Shown here one piece after another: positions 54,288 through 62,871 of a DNA stretch of 64,000 nt; positions within the stretch are counted from its first letter, which is position 1; each line of letters starts with the position of its first letter. This DNA comes from Hymenobacter busanensis. Its GTDB lineage: Bacteria > Bacteroidota > Bacteroidia > Cytophagales > Hymenobacteraceae. Under the pieces are notes generated by a model that did not search any database, was not told where the DNA came from, and saw only the letters and a list, made by a program, of their open reading frames with translations. Location: positions 434,001-498,000 of the forward strand of contig NZ_VTWU01000001.1 in the NCBI RefSeq assembly GCF_008727865.1, in the 5' to 3' direction. A program made the translations under genes and the position numbers.

Positions 54288-54773
54288 TTACTTGGTGCGC
54301 ACCAGCTCGAACGTGTTGGGCAGGGTGAAGCGGGCGGGGCGGTTGTCGTTGATGCGTACGGTTTCGAGGGCGTATTCGCGCGTCCAGACGAGCACATCGG
54401 GCTGACCGGGCTTGAACTGCAGCGAAACACGGGCGTGGTTGAGGCCCAGCTGATCTTGAAAGACCACCGACAGGCGGGTTTCGTAGCCGGGCTTGAGCAT
54501 GCCGAACGGGGCCACGTAGCGCGACTTCTCGGAAAACGTCTCTTCCACCACTCGGCCGTTTCGGCTGAAGCTGTAGCTGCCCAGCACCACGTCGCTGACC
54601 TTCTGGTTAGGCATCTGAAAGTTGCGCTTTTCGCGCAGCTGCACCCGAAACAGGGTAGAGTCGGTGCGGTATTCCCACATGCCCACGTAGGGGTTGGGGG
54701 CGGGGGCAGGCCGGGCGGCGGCCGGTCCGAAGAACGGCAGCACCAGCCCCAACAAGAGCAGCAGGGAAGGCAT
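54288..54773 (-). CDS. small exported protein, DUF6705-like
   Basis: A 161-aa exported protein with a signal peptide (about 1-20). The mature region starts with YVGMWEYRTDSTLFRVQLRE, resembling the beta-rich DUF6705 family common in Bacteroidota; that assignment is tentative. It overlaps no neighbour and precedes dgt. The ATG at 54773 begins the signal peptide; 54827 is an alternative. Confidence 0.65.
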   Translation of the reverse strand: MPSLLLLLGLVLPFFGPAAARPAPAPNPYVGMWEYRTDSTLFRVQLREKRNFQMPNQKVSDVVLGSYSFSRNGRVVEETFSEKSRYVAPFGMLKPGYETRLSVVFQDQLGLNHARVSLQFKPGQPDVLVWTREYALETVRINDNRPARFTLPNTFELVRTK

Positions 54774-54982
54774 GGGGAAAGGGAGAGGCCCGTGCTGGTG
54801 TGTGGCAACGGGGTAGAGCGTAGACAATTAACTGGACGACCGTACCTGTGCAGAATTGGACAATGCAAGCAGGTAGCTAATCCGTAAGGTATTTAAGTAC
54901 TATGAATACACCAAATAAGTCCAAGGCATAAAGCAGATGCCGGAGCAGACCGTAGGCTAAAACGGGCTGCCCAACGGTGAAG

Positions 54983-56536
54983 CTAGGGCAAAGAATCAGG
55001 TGCCAGGCCAGCAGCCCAACGAATGGCGGCTTGGGTTTGGGCGTACTTGGCCTGGTACTCGGCCAGCTTGAGGCGCGTGCTGAGCAGGGCCGCTTCGCGG
55101 GCGTTGAGCAAGAACACCGAGCTTTCGCCGTTTTCGAACCGGGCTTGCTCCCCATCGCGCAGGCGCTGGGCATTGGCAACCAGCTGTTGCTGCACCCCCA
55201 ACTGCTGAAACAGGCCCTGTTGCTCGTTGGCCGTCTGGCGCAACCCGGTATCGATGTCGCGGGTAGATTGTGCCAGACTCAACGAAGCTTCGCGAATTTT
55301 CAGGCGCGCCAGCTGCTGCTTGCTCCGCTCCTGGCGCAGCAGCAGCGGGTAGGCGAAGCTCAGGCCCAGCTTGTAGTTGTATTGGTACAGCGGGGCCGGC
55401 CCATACGCTACTTCCGGTTGGTACGGGCGGCCGCGGAGCAGCAGGTTGTAGTCGACGGAAAGCTTGGGCAGCAGCTTGTTGCGCACCAAGCGCTGCTCCA
55501 CGTCGAGTTGGGCGAGCTTGGCGCGGGTCTTGAGCAGGTCGGGGTGTTGCTGGCGGGCTTGGCTCACCAACTGCTCGAGGGGCACTGCGGGCCCGGCCTG
55601 CCACGCGGCGGGCGGCGGCAGCGGCTGGGGCTGCGCACTGGCCGGCAGCTCGCGGGGGCGTTGTTGCGGGTCCCATAGGTAATTGCTGAGGCTCAAGGTG
55701 GCGTTTTGCCACTCCACTACGGCCTGCAACTGCTGGGCCTGCCGGTTTTGCAGCTCGGTCAAGGCTTCTACCGAGTCGATGGCGGCCATGTCGCCTTGGC
55801 GGACCCGCTCGCGCACGGCGCGGTAGCGCACCTCGGCCAAGCGGTAGTTGGCTTGTAGAAGCCGCAGCCGCTCGTGCGCCAAGGCCCAGCTCCAGTAGTC
55901 CTTGGCCGCGCTCAGCAGTAGTTTGTTGAGGGCCGCTACGCGCTCGGCTTCCGCCAATCCTCGCAAGGCCTGCGCCTGGCGCACGGCGGCGCGGCGCTCG
56001 TCGAAAAGCAAGCCCTGGGCCAGCGGAACCGACAAACCAACGTAGCTCAGGCCCGCGGTAGGCGTGGCATCCTGTTCGCTCATGCGCGGGCCCACATTAC
56101 GCTCGTAGCCCAGGCGCAGATCGGGGCCGTACCAGAGCGGCAGGCGCAGCGTGTTGTCCCACCGGTTCCAGTATTCCTGGCCGCCAAACTCTTTTCGGTA
56201 AAACTTGCTCTCGGCCAGCGGGTCGAACAACGCGCGGGCCAAGCGCACTTCTTGCTGGGCGCGCTCGGGCAGCAGCGCCGCCTGGCGGGCAACGGGGTGG
56301 TTTTCGCCCACCAAGGTCAGCAGATCGGCCAAGGCGAACAGGCTGTCGTTGGCCGCAGCGGGTAGGGCAGAAGGCCCCGGAACGGAGTGTGAGGCTGCAC
56401 CCGCAGCACCTCCCGAGGAGCCGGCCAGGTACGCAACGGGTGCCTGTGCATTGGCGTGTTGAGGCACGGGCAAGCACAGCAGCGCCCAAAGACCGAGCAC
56501 GCCCAGGCGTGGGGACATCAATGACCGGAGGCTCAT
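54983..56536 (-). CDS. TolC-family outer-membrane efflux/secretion channel
   Basis: A 517-aa TolC-like outer-membrane channel protein with a signal peptide (about 1-30) and two long alpha-helical repeats forming the periplasmic tunnel. It overlaps the upstream HlyD gene by 4 bp (ATGA), so both are translated as a unit. It is the outer-membrane part of the type I system. Confidence 0.9.
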   Translation of the reverse strand: MSLRSLMSPRLGVLGLWALLCLPVPQHANAQAPVAYLAGSSGGAAGAASHSVPGPSALPAAANDSLFALADLLTLVGENHPVARQAALLPERAQQEVRLARALFDPLAESKFYRKEFGGQEYWNRWDNTLRLPLWYGPDLRLGYERNVGPRMSEQDATPTAGLSYVGLSVPLAQGLLFDERRAAVRQAQALRGLAEAERVAALNKLLLSAAKDYWSWALAHERLRLLQANYRLAEVRYRAVRERVRQGDMAAIDSVEALTELQNRQAQQLQAVVEWQNATLSLSNYLWDPQQRPRELPASAQPQPLPPPAAWQAGPAVPLEQLVSQARQQHPDLLKTRAKLAQLDVEQRLVRNKLLPKLSVDYNLLLRGRPYQPEVAYGPAPLYQYNYKLGLSFAYPLLLRQERSKQQLARLKIREASLSLAQSTRDIDTGLRQTANEQQGLFQQLGVQQQLVANAQRLRDGEQARFENGESSVFLLNAREAALLSTRLKLAEYQAKYAQTQAAIRWAAGLAPDSLP

Positions 56537-57918
56537 AGCTCGGTGTCGTCGGCTGTGGGTTCGGCGGCTTTCTTATCCGGTTTGTCGGGGCTGCCTTTTT
56601 GGTAGCCCACAAAATTGGGCGGGAAGCCGTTGAGCTGGCGCCAGAGCTCATACCAGATGGGTACGTCGTCGAGCAGGGCCCAGCCGTACACCCCCGAACC
56701 CACCCGCAGGGGCTGCGGCCAGGGCTCAGACCCCGGTTCGGGCGTTACCAAAATGCGGTAGCGGCCTTTGGAATCGAGGTTGTCGATAACGGCCACGCGG
56801 CCGGCAAACGTGCCGAAGCTGGTGCCGGGCCAGCCCGAAAACACCAGCGCCGGCCAGCCGTCGAACTGCAGGCGCACGCGGCGGCCCACGGCCAGCAGCG
56901 GTATGTCCATGGGCTGCACGTAAAGCTCGGCGGCCAGCTGCGGCCGGTGGGGCATCACCGTCACCACGGCTTCGCCTTCTTTCACCATTTCGCCCAGGCC
57001 AGCTTTGAGGGTGCGCACCACGTAGCCGTCCTGCGGGGCCGTAATGCGGTAGTAGCCGCTGCGAATGCGCAGGTTGGCGTACTCGTTGCGCATCTTGGCG
57101 AGCTGTCCTTCAGCATCGTACTGGTAAGCCTGCGTGGCCCGCCGGTCCGATTCTGACTTGGCCAGTTTGTCCTGGTATTCGGCCTGCAGCGAGTTCAGTT
57201 CGAGCCGGCTGTTGAGCAGCTCCTGCCGGCTGCTGCCCAACTTGCTTTCCACGGCTTGCAGCTTGGCGGTGGCTTCCTGCAGCTTCAGGCGGCGGCTTTC
57301 CAGCTCGGTCAGCGACTTCAGCCCTTGGTTGTACAAGGTTTGCTGGCGGGTTAGCTGGGCTTGGGCAACAGATTGGTCGGTGCGCGCCGCCACCAGCTCC
57401 GCCGAATCGGCGCGCACCTTCAAGGCCGTTTGGCGCACTTTGTTGCGGGCTTTGTTTAAGCTCACCTGCAGGCCCGCCCGCAAGGCGGCCTGTTGCGTAC
57501 CGAGGGCCTGGGCTTTGGCGGCGTTTTCGCGCAGCGTGCCGGCCTTGGCAGCCAGCTGTTCGCGGGTGCGGGCCAACAGGTTGGGGTCGAAATACTTGTC
57601 CTTGGTTTCGGCAATGTCCAGGAGCGTGTCGCCACGGCGCACCAGCTGGCCCTCCCGCACGTGCCACCGCTCGATGCGGCCGGCAATGGTGCTGGGAACG
57701 GTTTGCGGGCGGTCCTGGGGGCGCAGGGTGGTGAGGGTGCCCTCGGAGCGGATGTTTTGCGTCCAGGGCAGAAACCCCGCCAGCAGGAGCAGCCCACCCA
57801 GCGCGGCGCACCACCGGGCCAGCGTGCGGCCGGCGCGCGGCGTATGCACCTGCTCGAAGGACCGAAAACCCGCTTTGTCGGGGTGCGTTTCGGCTAAGGG
57901 ATGCGCGGCAAAAGGCAT
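56533..57918 (-). CDS. HlyD-family membrane fusion protein
   Basis: A 461-aa periplasmic adaptor with one N-terminal membrane helix (about 34-51), a lipoyl-like segment GRIERWHVREGQLVRRGDTLLDI, a long coiled coil (about 110-250) and a beta-barrel region. It links the ABC exporter to TolC in a type I system. It is 114 bp downstream of the ABC gene. Confidence 0.9.
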   Translation of the reverse strand: MPFAAHPLAETHPDKAGFRSFEQVHTPRAGRTLARWCAALGGLLLLAGFLPWTQNIRSEGTLTTLRPQDRPQTVPSTIAGRIERWHVREGQLVRRGDTLLDIAETKDKYFDPNLLARTREQLAAKAGTLRENAAKAQALGTQQAALRAGLQVSLNKARNKVRQTALKVRADSAELVAARTDQSVAQAQLTRQQTLYNQGLKSLTELESRRLKLQEATAKLQAVESKLGSSRQELLNSRLELNSLQAEYQDKLAKSESDRRATQAYQYDAEGQLAKMRNEYANLRIRSGYYRITAPQDGYVVRTLKAGLGEMVKEGEAVVTVMPHRPQLAAELYVQPMDIPLLAVGRRVRLQFDGWPALVFSGWPGTSFGTFAGRVAVIDNLDSKGRYRILVTPEPGSEPWPQPLRVGSGVYGWALLDDVPIWYELWRQLNGFPPNFVGYQKGSPDKPDKKAAEPTADDTEL

Positions 57919-58032
57919 GGTCTGTAGAGGGAATTAACGGGTTGCGGGCAGCAAACGAGCGGCGCGTTGCGAGGTACTGCATCTTCCCAACCAGCGCCGC
58001 TACCGGCAGCAGCGGGTTTGCTGGGGGCTAGA

Positions 58033-59766
58033 TCAGGCGAAAAAAGCAGCTAGTTCAGGCTGACGGGCTATTTCGGCGTAAGGCCCATCGGCAACCAGGC
58101 GGCCGTCGCGCAGCAGCGCCGTGCGCGGGCACAGGGCCAGCACCCGCGGGTCGTTGGAGGCGAGCAGCACCGTCCAGGGCTGGTGGGGTGCCAGCAGCTG
58201 GCGCAGAATGCGCAGGCGTTCGGCCGGCTCCACGCCGGGCAGAAAGTGGTCGAGTAGCAGCAGGCGCGGCCGGCGCACCAGGGCCCGGGCCAACAGTAGT
58301 TTCTGCTGCACGTGGTCGGAGTGCGGAATGCCGGGGCCCAACAGCGTGGCCAAACCCAGGGGCTGCGCCGCGAAATAGTCGCTCAACCCCACCAGGCCAA
58401 GGGCCCAGCTTACGTCGCCGGGGGCAATGTCGGGCTGATCGAGGGTGAGGTTTTCGAGTACCGTGCCGGCGAACAGGTGCTGGTGGGAAATGTTGTCGCC
58501 CACGGCCGCCGCCAGGGCCGCCGGCGACAGGTCGCGCAGGGCTACCCCGTTGTAGCTGATGATGCCGGTGTAGTCGGGCAGCAGACCGGCCAGCACCCGC
58601 AGCAGCGTGGTTTTGCCGGAGCCATCGTAGCCGGCCAGGCCCAGGTGCTGGCCAGCGGGTACCAGCAGCGCCACCTCGGCCAGCGTGGGCGCGGCCGCGC
58701 CGGGGTAGCGGTACTGCAGCCCCCGCAGCTCCACCGTCAAGCCCGTGGAAGCCGCGGGCAACTCCAGCGCCGCGCCGGGCGTGTCGGGTAGCACCGGCAG
58801 ATCGAGCACGTGCCCCAGCTTGTCGATGGCCGTGAGGGCGTCGTAGACCACATCGAGCTTGAGCAGCACCTTTTCCACGGCTCCGATGGTGAGAATAATG
58901 ACGATTTCGGCCGCCACAAACTGCCCGATGTTGAGCTGTTTGCTGAGCAGCAGCCAGCACCCGATGATGAGCAGCGCCGCAGTAATGAGGGTTTTGAACG
59001 CCACAAACCCCGCGTATTGGGTGAGCAGCACCCGGAAATGCCCGCGCCGCGCCGTGAGGTAACCTGTTACCAACTCGTCGGTGCGGTCGAGCACCAGGGG
59101 GCGCCGCGGGGCCAGCCGAAACGTGTGCACGGTGCGGGCCACGTCTTCGAGCCAGGCCACCAGCCGGTACTTGTATTTCGATTCGGTGAGTGAGGTGCTG
59201 AGGCCGCGCGGCCCGGTAGCCCACAGCAGCGCACCCAACAAGCCCACCAGCACCGCGCCAAAACCAATAAACACCGGGTGGTAGAAGGCCAGCAGCACCA
59301 GCCCAAACACCAACTGCAGCCCCGCGGCGCTGAATTCAAGCAGCAGCGTGGCCAGCCCCTTCTGAAGCGTGGGCGCGTCGAGCAGGCGGTTCATCAGCTC
59401 AGGCAAATACTGTCCGCCCAAGGCTTCGGTGCGCACCCGCGGCAGGCGTACGGCAAAATCGAAGGCCACGCGGGCAAACAAGCGCTGCTGCACAAATTCC
59501 ACCAGGTATACCTGCATGATTTGCAGTCCGCCCACCAGCAACGTGCCCACCACAATGAACCCGATGAGAACCACCAACGAGGTGCTGACGGCGCCACTCG
59601 ACACGAAGCCGATAACCGACTGCACCCCCAGCGGCAGCGACAGGTTGATGAGCCCGGCCAGCGCGGCATACACATAGAGGTAGGCAATGTCACGACGCTC
59701 GGCCCCTAGCAGCCGCCACAGGCGTTGGCCGGGACTTAGGGAAGCAACGGAAGAAGTATCAGCCAT
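58033..59766 (-). CDS. ABC exporter with degenerate ATPase motifs
   Basis: A 577-aa half-type ABC exporter: six-helix transmembrane domain (about 30-330) and a C-terminal nucleotide-binding domain. Walker A is intact (GYDGSGKTT, about 380), but the signature LSGGQ reads HSDHV, the Walker B catalytic Glu is His (LLLLDHF, about 503) and the switch His is replaced (ASNDP). Such a domain is unlikely to hydrolyse ATP normally. The gene lies between a TetR gene and HlyD/TolC genes, so it is the transport part of a type I or efflux system. The ATG at 59766 is chosen over 59817. Confidence 0.88.
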   Translation of the reverse strand: MADTSSVASLSPGQRLWRLLGAERRDIAYLYVYAALAGLINLSLPLGVQSVIGFVSSGAVSTSLVVLIGFIVVGTLLVGGLQIMQVYLVEFVQQRLFARVAFDFAVRLPRVRTEALGGQYLPELMNRLLDAPTLQKGLATLLLEFSAAGLQLVFGLVLLAFYHPVFIGFGAVLVGLLGALLWATGPRGLSTSLTESKYKYRLVAWLEDVARTVHTFRLAPRRPLVLDRTDELVTGYLTARRGHFRVLLTQYAGFVAFKTLITAALLIIGCWLLLSKQLNIGQFVAAEIVIILTIGAVEKVLLKLDVVYDALTAIDKLGHVLDLPVLPDTPGAALELPAASTGLTVELRGLQYRYPGAAAPTLAEVALLVPAGQHLGLAGYDGSGKTTLLRVLAGLLPDYTGIISYNGVALRDLSPAALAAAVGDNISHQHLFAGTVLENLTLDQPDIAPGDVSWALGLVGLSDYFAAQPLGLATLLGPGIPHSDHVQQKLLLARALVRRPRLLLLDHFLPGVEPAERLRILRQLLAPHQPWTVLLASNDPRVLALCPRTALLRDGRLVADGPYAEIARQPELAAFFA

Positions 59767-59854
59767 TTTCGGTAAGAAGTAGCTTGGGTGGTCAGGCATG
59801 AAACGGGCCGGGGGCACGAGGCCGTGGCGGGGCAGGTTTGCCGGCCGGCTTCAC

Positions 59855-60532
59855 TCAATTCGTCAGGACTGCGAAAACCAGGTGGTTGAGGAAAAGCAGC
59901 ACGCTGTCTTCGGCCTTGGCCTTGTCGGGGGCATCGGCCAGGGAGGGGAGGTGCTGCGCAAAGAAGAGCTGCTTGCGGGCCGACTCCAGCACGGTGCTGA
60001 CCAAGGCGTGGGGGTAGGGAAACGCGGGGTTGATTTCCAGCACCACCGCCACCATATCGGCCGCCAGCAGCTTGTACTCGCGGTAAAACCCGTCGCGGTT
60101 CACCGCGTCGACCTCGCGGGTGAGGTAGGTTTTGGAAGCCTCGGCTACCACAATGCGGTACAGGGCAGCTTCGTCGAGGTGGGTGGTGGCGGCGTGGTCC
60201 TGGTGGGCCCGCGTGACAATGCCCAGCATCGTGCGCAGGCGCACGGCGGGGTCGGGCACGTTGTGGGTGTGGTACTGAATCTGGTAGCGCAGCCACGCCC
60301 AGTGCCACGACACCAGGTACACCAGCAAGCGGTGCTTGTTCTCAAAATACCGGTACAGCGACGCCTCCGTGGAGCCAATGTGCTGGGCCAGCTTCTTGAA
60401 CGTGAACTGCTCGAAACCCACCTCGTCGATCAGGCGCACACTCTCCCCGATGATTTTGCGCCCGAGGTCGGTGGCTTGCGGGTCGCGCAGGTAAAGCTTG
60501 TCGTTGAGTTCGGGGCGGAGGGTGCTTTGCAT
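59855..60532 (-). CDS. TetR/AcrR family regulator of the type I system
   Basis: A 225-aa regulator with a TetR helix-turn-helix (about 35-66: TFKKLAQHIGSTEASLYRYF) and a helical ligand-binding domain. It is the first minus-strand gene before the ABC-HlyD-TolC genes and most likely controls that operon. The start at 60532 is preferred; 60544 is four codons longer. Confidence 0.87.
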   Translation of the reverse strand: MQSTLRPELNDKLYLRDPQATDLGRKIIGESVRLIDEVGFEQFTFKKLAQHIGSTEASLYRYFENKHRLLVYLVSWHWAWLRYQIQYHTHNVPDPAVRLRTMLGIVTRAHQDHAATTHLDEAALYRIVVAEASKTYLTREVDAVNRDGFYREYKLLAADMVAVVLEINPAFPYPHALVSTVLESARKQLFFAQHLPSLADAPDKAKAEDSVLLFLNHLVFAVLTN

Positions 60533-60656
60533 GATCAGCCGCAAAAGGGAAGACGATGCGAAGTACCTACTTTTATAAATGATAGTTTTACTATTAAAGA
60601 AAATTAATGTGTACTGCTGCTTGCCAGCCTGCGTATGGCGGCCTGTAGGGCTTGCG

Positions 60657-60664
60657 TACCTTTG
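60657..60664 (+). promoter_or_regulatory. -7 box for the TPR/binding-protein gene
   Basis: TACCTTTG, a match to TAnnTTTG, 51 bp before the ATG at 60716. It lies within the longer reading frame and so supports the later start. Confidence 0.5.
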
Positions 60665-60715
60665 CCAATCCGGCCTGTGAACAGCCGCCGGCTTTCAGCT
60701 TTTTTGCCTTTTGCT

Positions 60716-62662
60716 ATGCGGTTACTGTACTTTGGTTGGGTTGTGGGAAGTTTGCTAACTGGGGCAGCTACGGCTCAGCAAGTGCCAGCCCGGCGCCCAG
60801 CGGCATCCGTTCCTGCCAAAGCTGTGCCGGCCGCACCCGCCAAAACGCCCCCAGCCGCGGCCAAACCAGCCAAGCCCGGTGCCACTCCCGCGGCCCCCGC
60901 GCCGAAGACGGGCGCCACCCCGGTAAAAGCTACCGCCACTGCTGCCAAACCCGCTGTTGCCAAGCCCGCCCCAACCGTCGTTCCCGCGCCCAAACCGGCG
61001 GCCAAGTCTGCCCCGCCGCTGCCCGCCAACCTTGGGTCGCAGGACCCCGACACGCGCTACCGCAACGGCAAAACCCTCATCGACCAAGCGCGCTACGACC
61101 TGGCCATGCAGGAGCTGCAGCCACTGACGGGCCCGGCCGCCAAATACAGCCGCGCCCCCGAAGCGGCTTATTTGTATGCCGTGGCCACCAGCCGCGCCAA
61201 GAAATGGGCCGAGGCCGAGCAGATGCTGAACCTGCTGCGCACCGAGTACCCGCAGTGGCCGAGCCTGGCCGAGGCCATGTTCCTGCAAGCCCAGGCCTCG
61301 TTTGAGCAGGGCGACACCGACAACGCCCTGCGCGTGCTCGAGCAAATGCCACTCACCCAGCTGCGCGCCCAGAAGGCTGCCATGAAAGCCACGTACTTCG
61401 CCCGGCTGCGCGACAAAGCCCTCTGGCAAAACCTGCTGCGCCGCCACCCGCAGGACACGGCGCTGGCCCGGGGCTACGCCGAGCAGCTGGTGTTCGGCGG
61501 CCTCTATACCGAAGCCGACAAGGCCCAACTCGATCAGGTAGTCACGCAGTTTGGCCTCGACCGCACCCGCTACACACCACGCCCTCGCCCGGCCAAAAAA
61601 AGCAGCTACAACGTGGCCGTGCTGCTGCCCTTCGAGTTCGACGACCCGAGCTGGGAAACGCGCCGCCGCCTGCAGTTCGTCAACGACCTGTACGCGGGGC
61701 TGAAGCTGGCGCAGGACTCCCTGCAGCGCGAAGGCCGCCCGCTGAACCTCTACGCCTACGATACCGGGGCCGACACGCTGCAGCTCAAGCAACTGCTGCA
61801 ACAGCCCGAGCTGGCCAGCATGGATTTGATTGTGGGCCCGGTGTACAAGTCGGGCAGCAAGATTCTGGCCCGTTTCGCCCGCGAAAAGCAGATCATCACC
61901 GTCAACCCCCTCTCGCAGGACGGCGACTTGGTGCTGGACAACCTCTGGCACTACCTGTACGAGCCCAGCACCGCCACCCAGGGCCGGCAGGCAGCCGAGT
62001 TTGCCTACCGCGCTTTCGGCGGCGGCCCGGCCGTGGTAATCCACGAAGACTCCAAAGACGAAACCGCCTTCGGACAAGCCTACAAAACCGCCTACGAAGC
62101 CCTCGGCGGCAAGGTGCTGGCCCTGCGCCGCGTCGATTCGGAAGTGCCCGACGCCATAGCATCGGCCTTTGGCGGCTACGACGTGAAAAGCGCCGGCCAC
62201 GTGGTAGTGGCCTCCGACAGCAAGAAAGCCGGCCCCGCCACCCTCAATGCCCTGAGTGCCCAGGGCCTGCGCGTGCCGTTGCTGACTTTCGCCTCGTGGC
62301 TGGAAAACTCCAGCGTCAGCCTCGGCCAGCTCGATCAACGGGAAGTGTTTTTCATTCATCCCAAGTACCTCGACGCGACTTTGCCGGGCGTGCGCCGCTT
62401 CCGGCAGCTTTACACCCAGCAGCAGAACATTCCGCCGTCGGTGTTTGCCTTCACCGGCTTCGAGCTGCTGTATTACTTCGGCACGCAGCTGCACCAGAAC
62501 GGCCCAGCGTTTCAGCAGGCCTTGGCCAACTCCGGGCCGGTGTCGGGCATGGTGTTCCAGGGCATCGGCTACCCCAACCAGGCCCACGACAACCAGTACG
62601 TGCCCATCACCAAGCTGGAGCGCCTTGAAATTGAGGTGCAAAACCCGGTGGGCATGCGGTAG
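60716..62662 (+). CDS. TPR plus periplasmic-binding (Peripla_BP/LpoA-like) lipoprotein-type protein
   Basis: A 648-aa exported protein. After a signal peptide (about 1-22) come a Pro/Ala/Lys-rich linker (about 25-105), a helical TPR/BamD-like region (about 110-280), and a periplasmic-binding domain of the type 1 fold (about 300-640: NVAVLLPFEFDD, LIVGPVYKSGSKI, VVIHEDSKDETAFGQAYK, FTGFELLYYF). The combination is typical of Bacteroidota proteins annotated as ABC substrate-binding or LpoA-like. A role in cell-wall or envelope sensing is an inference; no transporter genes are adjacent. Confidence 0.85.
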   Translation: MRLLYFGWVVGSLLTGAATAQQVPARRPAASVPAKAVPAAPAKTPPAAAKPAKPGATPAAPAPKTGATPVKATATAAKPAVAKPAPTVVPAPKPAAKSAPPLPANLGSQDPDTRYRNGKTLIDQARYDLAMQELQPLTGPAAKYSRAPEAAYLYAVATSRAKKWAEAEQMLNLLRTEYPQWPSLAEAMFLQAQASFEQGDTDNALRVLEQMPLTQLRAQKAAMKATYFARLRDKALWQNLLRRHPQDTALARGYAEQLVFGGLYTEADKAQLDQVVTQFGLDRTRYTPRPRPAKKSSYNVAVLLPFEFDDPSWETRRRLQFVNDLYAGLKLAQDSLQREGRPLNLYAYDTGADTLQLKQLLQQPELASMDLIVGPVYKSGSKILARFAREKQIITVNPLSQDGDLVLDNLWHYLYEPSTATQGRQAAEFAYRAFGGGPAVVIHEDSKDETAFGQAYKTAYEALGGKVLALRRVDSEVPDAIASAFGGYDVKSAGHVVVASDSKKAGPATLNALSAQGLRVPLLTFASWLENSSVSLGQLDQREVFFIHPKYLDATLPGVRRFRQLYTQQQNIPPSVFAFTGFELLYYFGTQLHQNGPAFQQALANSGPVSGMVFQGIGYPNQAHDNQYVPITKLERLEIEVQNPVGMR

Positions 62663-62706
62663 ACCACGGGTTCGAGCGGATTCAACGGATTTCGCGGATT
62701 TTGTGG
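62662..62706 (-). repeat. dispersed ATCCG-type repeat, copy 2
   Basis: The reverse complement of the element at 6261-6302, with the same ATCCG spacing. It starts at the last base of the preceding gene's stop codon. Confidence 0.75.
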
Positions 62707-62718
62707 ACGATTACCGAG

Positions 62719-62745
62719 CCGAAGCCCCGAGGCTTCGGATTTTTT
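62719..62745 (+). terminator. intrinsic terminator of the TPR/binding-protein gene
   Basis: ccgaagcc (62719-62726) pairs with ggcttcgg (62731-62738), followed by attttttc. It is a standard + strand terminator. Confidence 0.85.
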
Positions 62746-62786
62746 CGTAGTAGGCGCCGCAGTGTGGTCAGCAGAAGCATAAAAGC

Positions 62787-62816
62787 AAACAGCCCGACCG
62801 CAAGGCCGGGCTGTTT
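62787..62816. terminator. bidirectional hairpin near guaA
   Basis: A 10-bp stem (62787-62796 with 62807-62816) with A-rich left and T-rich right flanks, between copies 2 and 3 of the dispersed repeat. It may terminate guaA on the minus strand. Confidence 0.7.
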
Positions 62817-62834
62817 TGTCAGGGTGACAATCTT

Positions 62835-62870
62835 CCACAAAATCCACGGAATCCGCTCGAATCCGTGGTC
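62835..62870 (+). repeat. dispersed ATCCG-type repeat, copy 3
   Basis: Same orientation and ending (gaatccgtggtc) as the copy before trpA. It ends one base before the guaA stop codon and forms an inverted pair with copy 2. Confidence 0.75.
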
Positions 62871-62871
62871 C

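Noticed and set aside
54206-54868. Long N-terminal extension of dgt
   Set aside because: It runs antisense-like across a separate secreted-protein gene in another frame and is Cys/Pro/Ser-rich; the family N-terminus starts at 54205.
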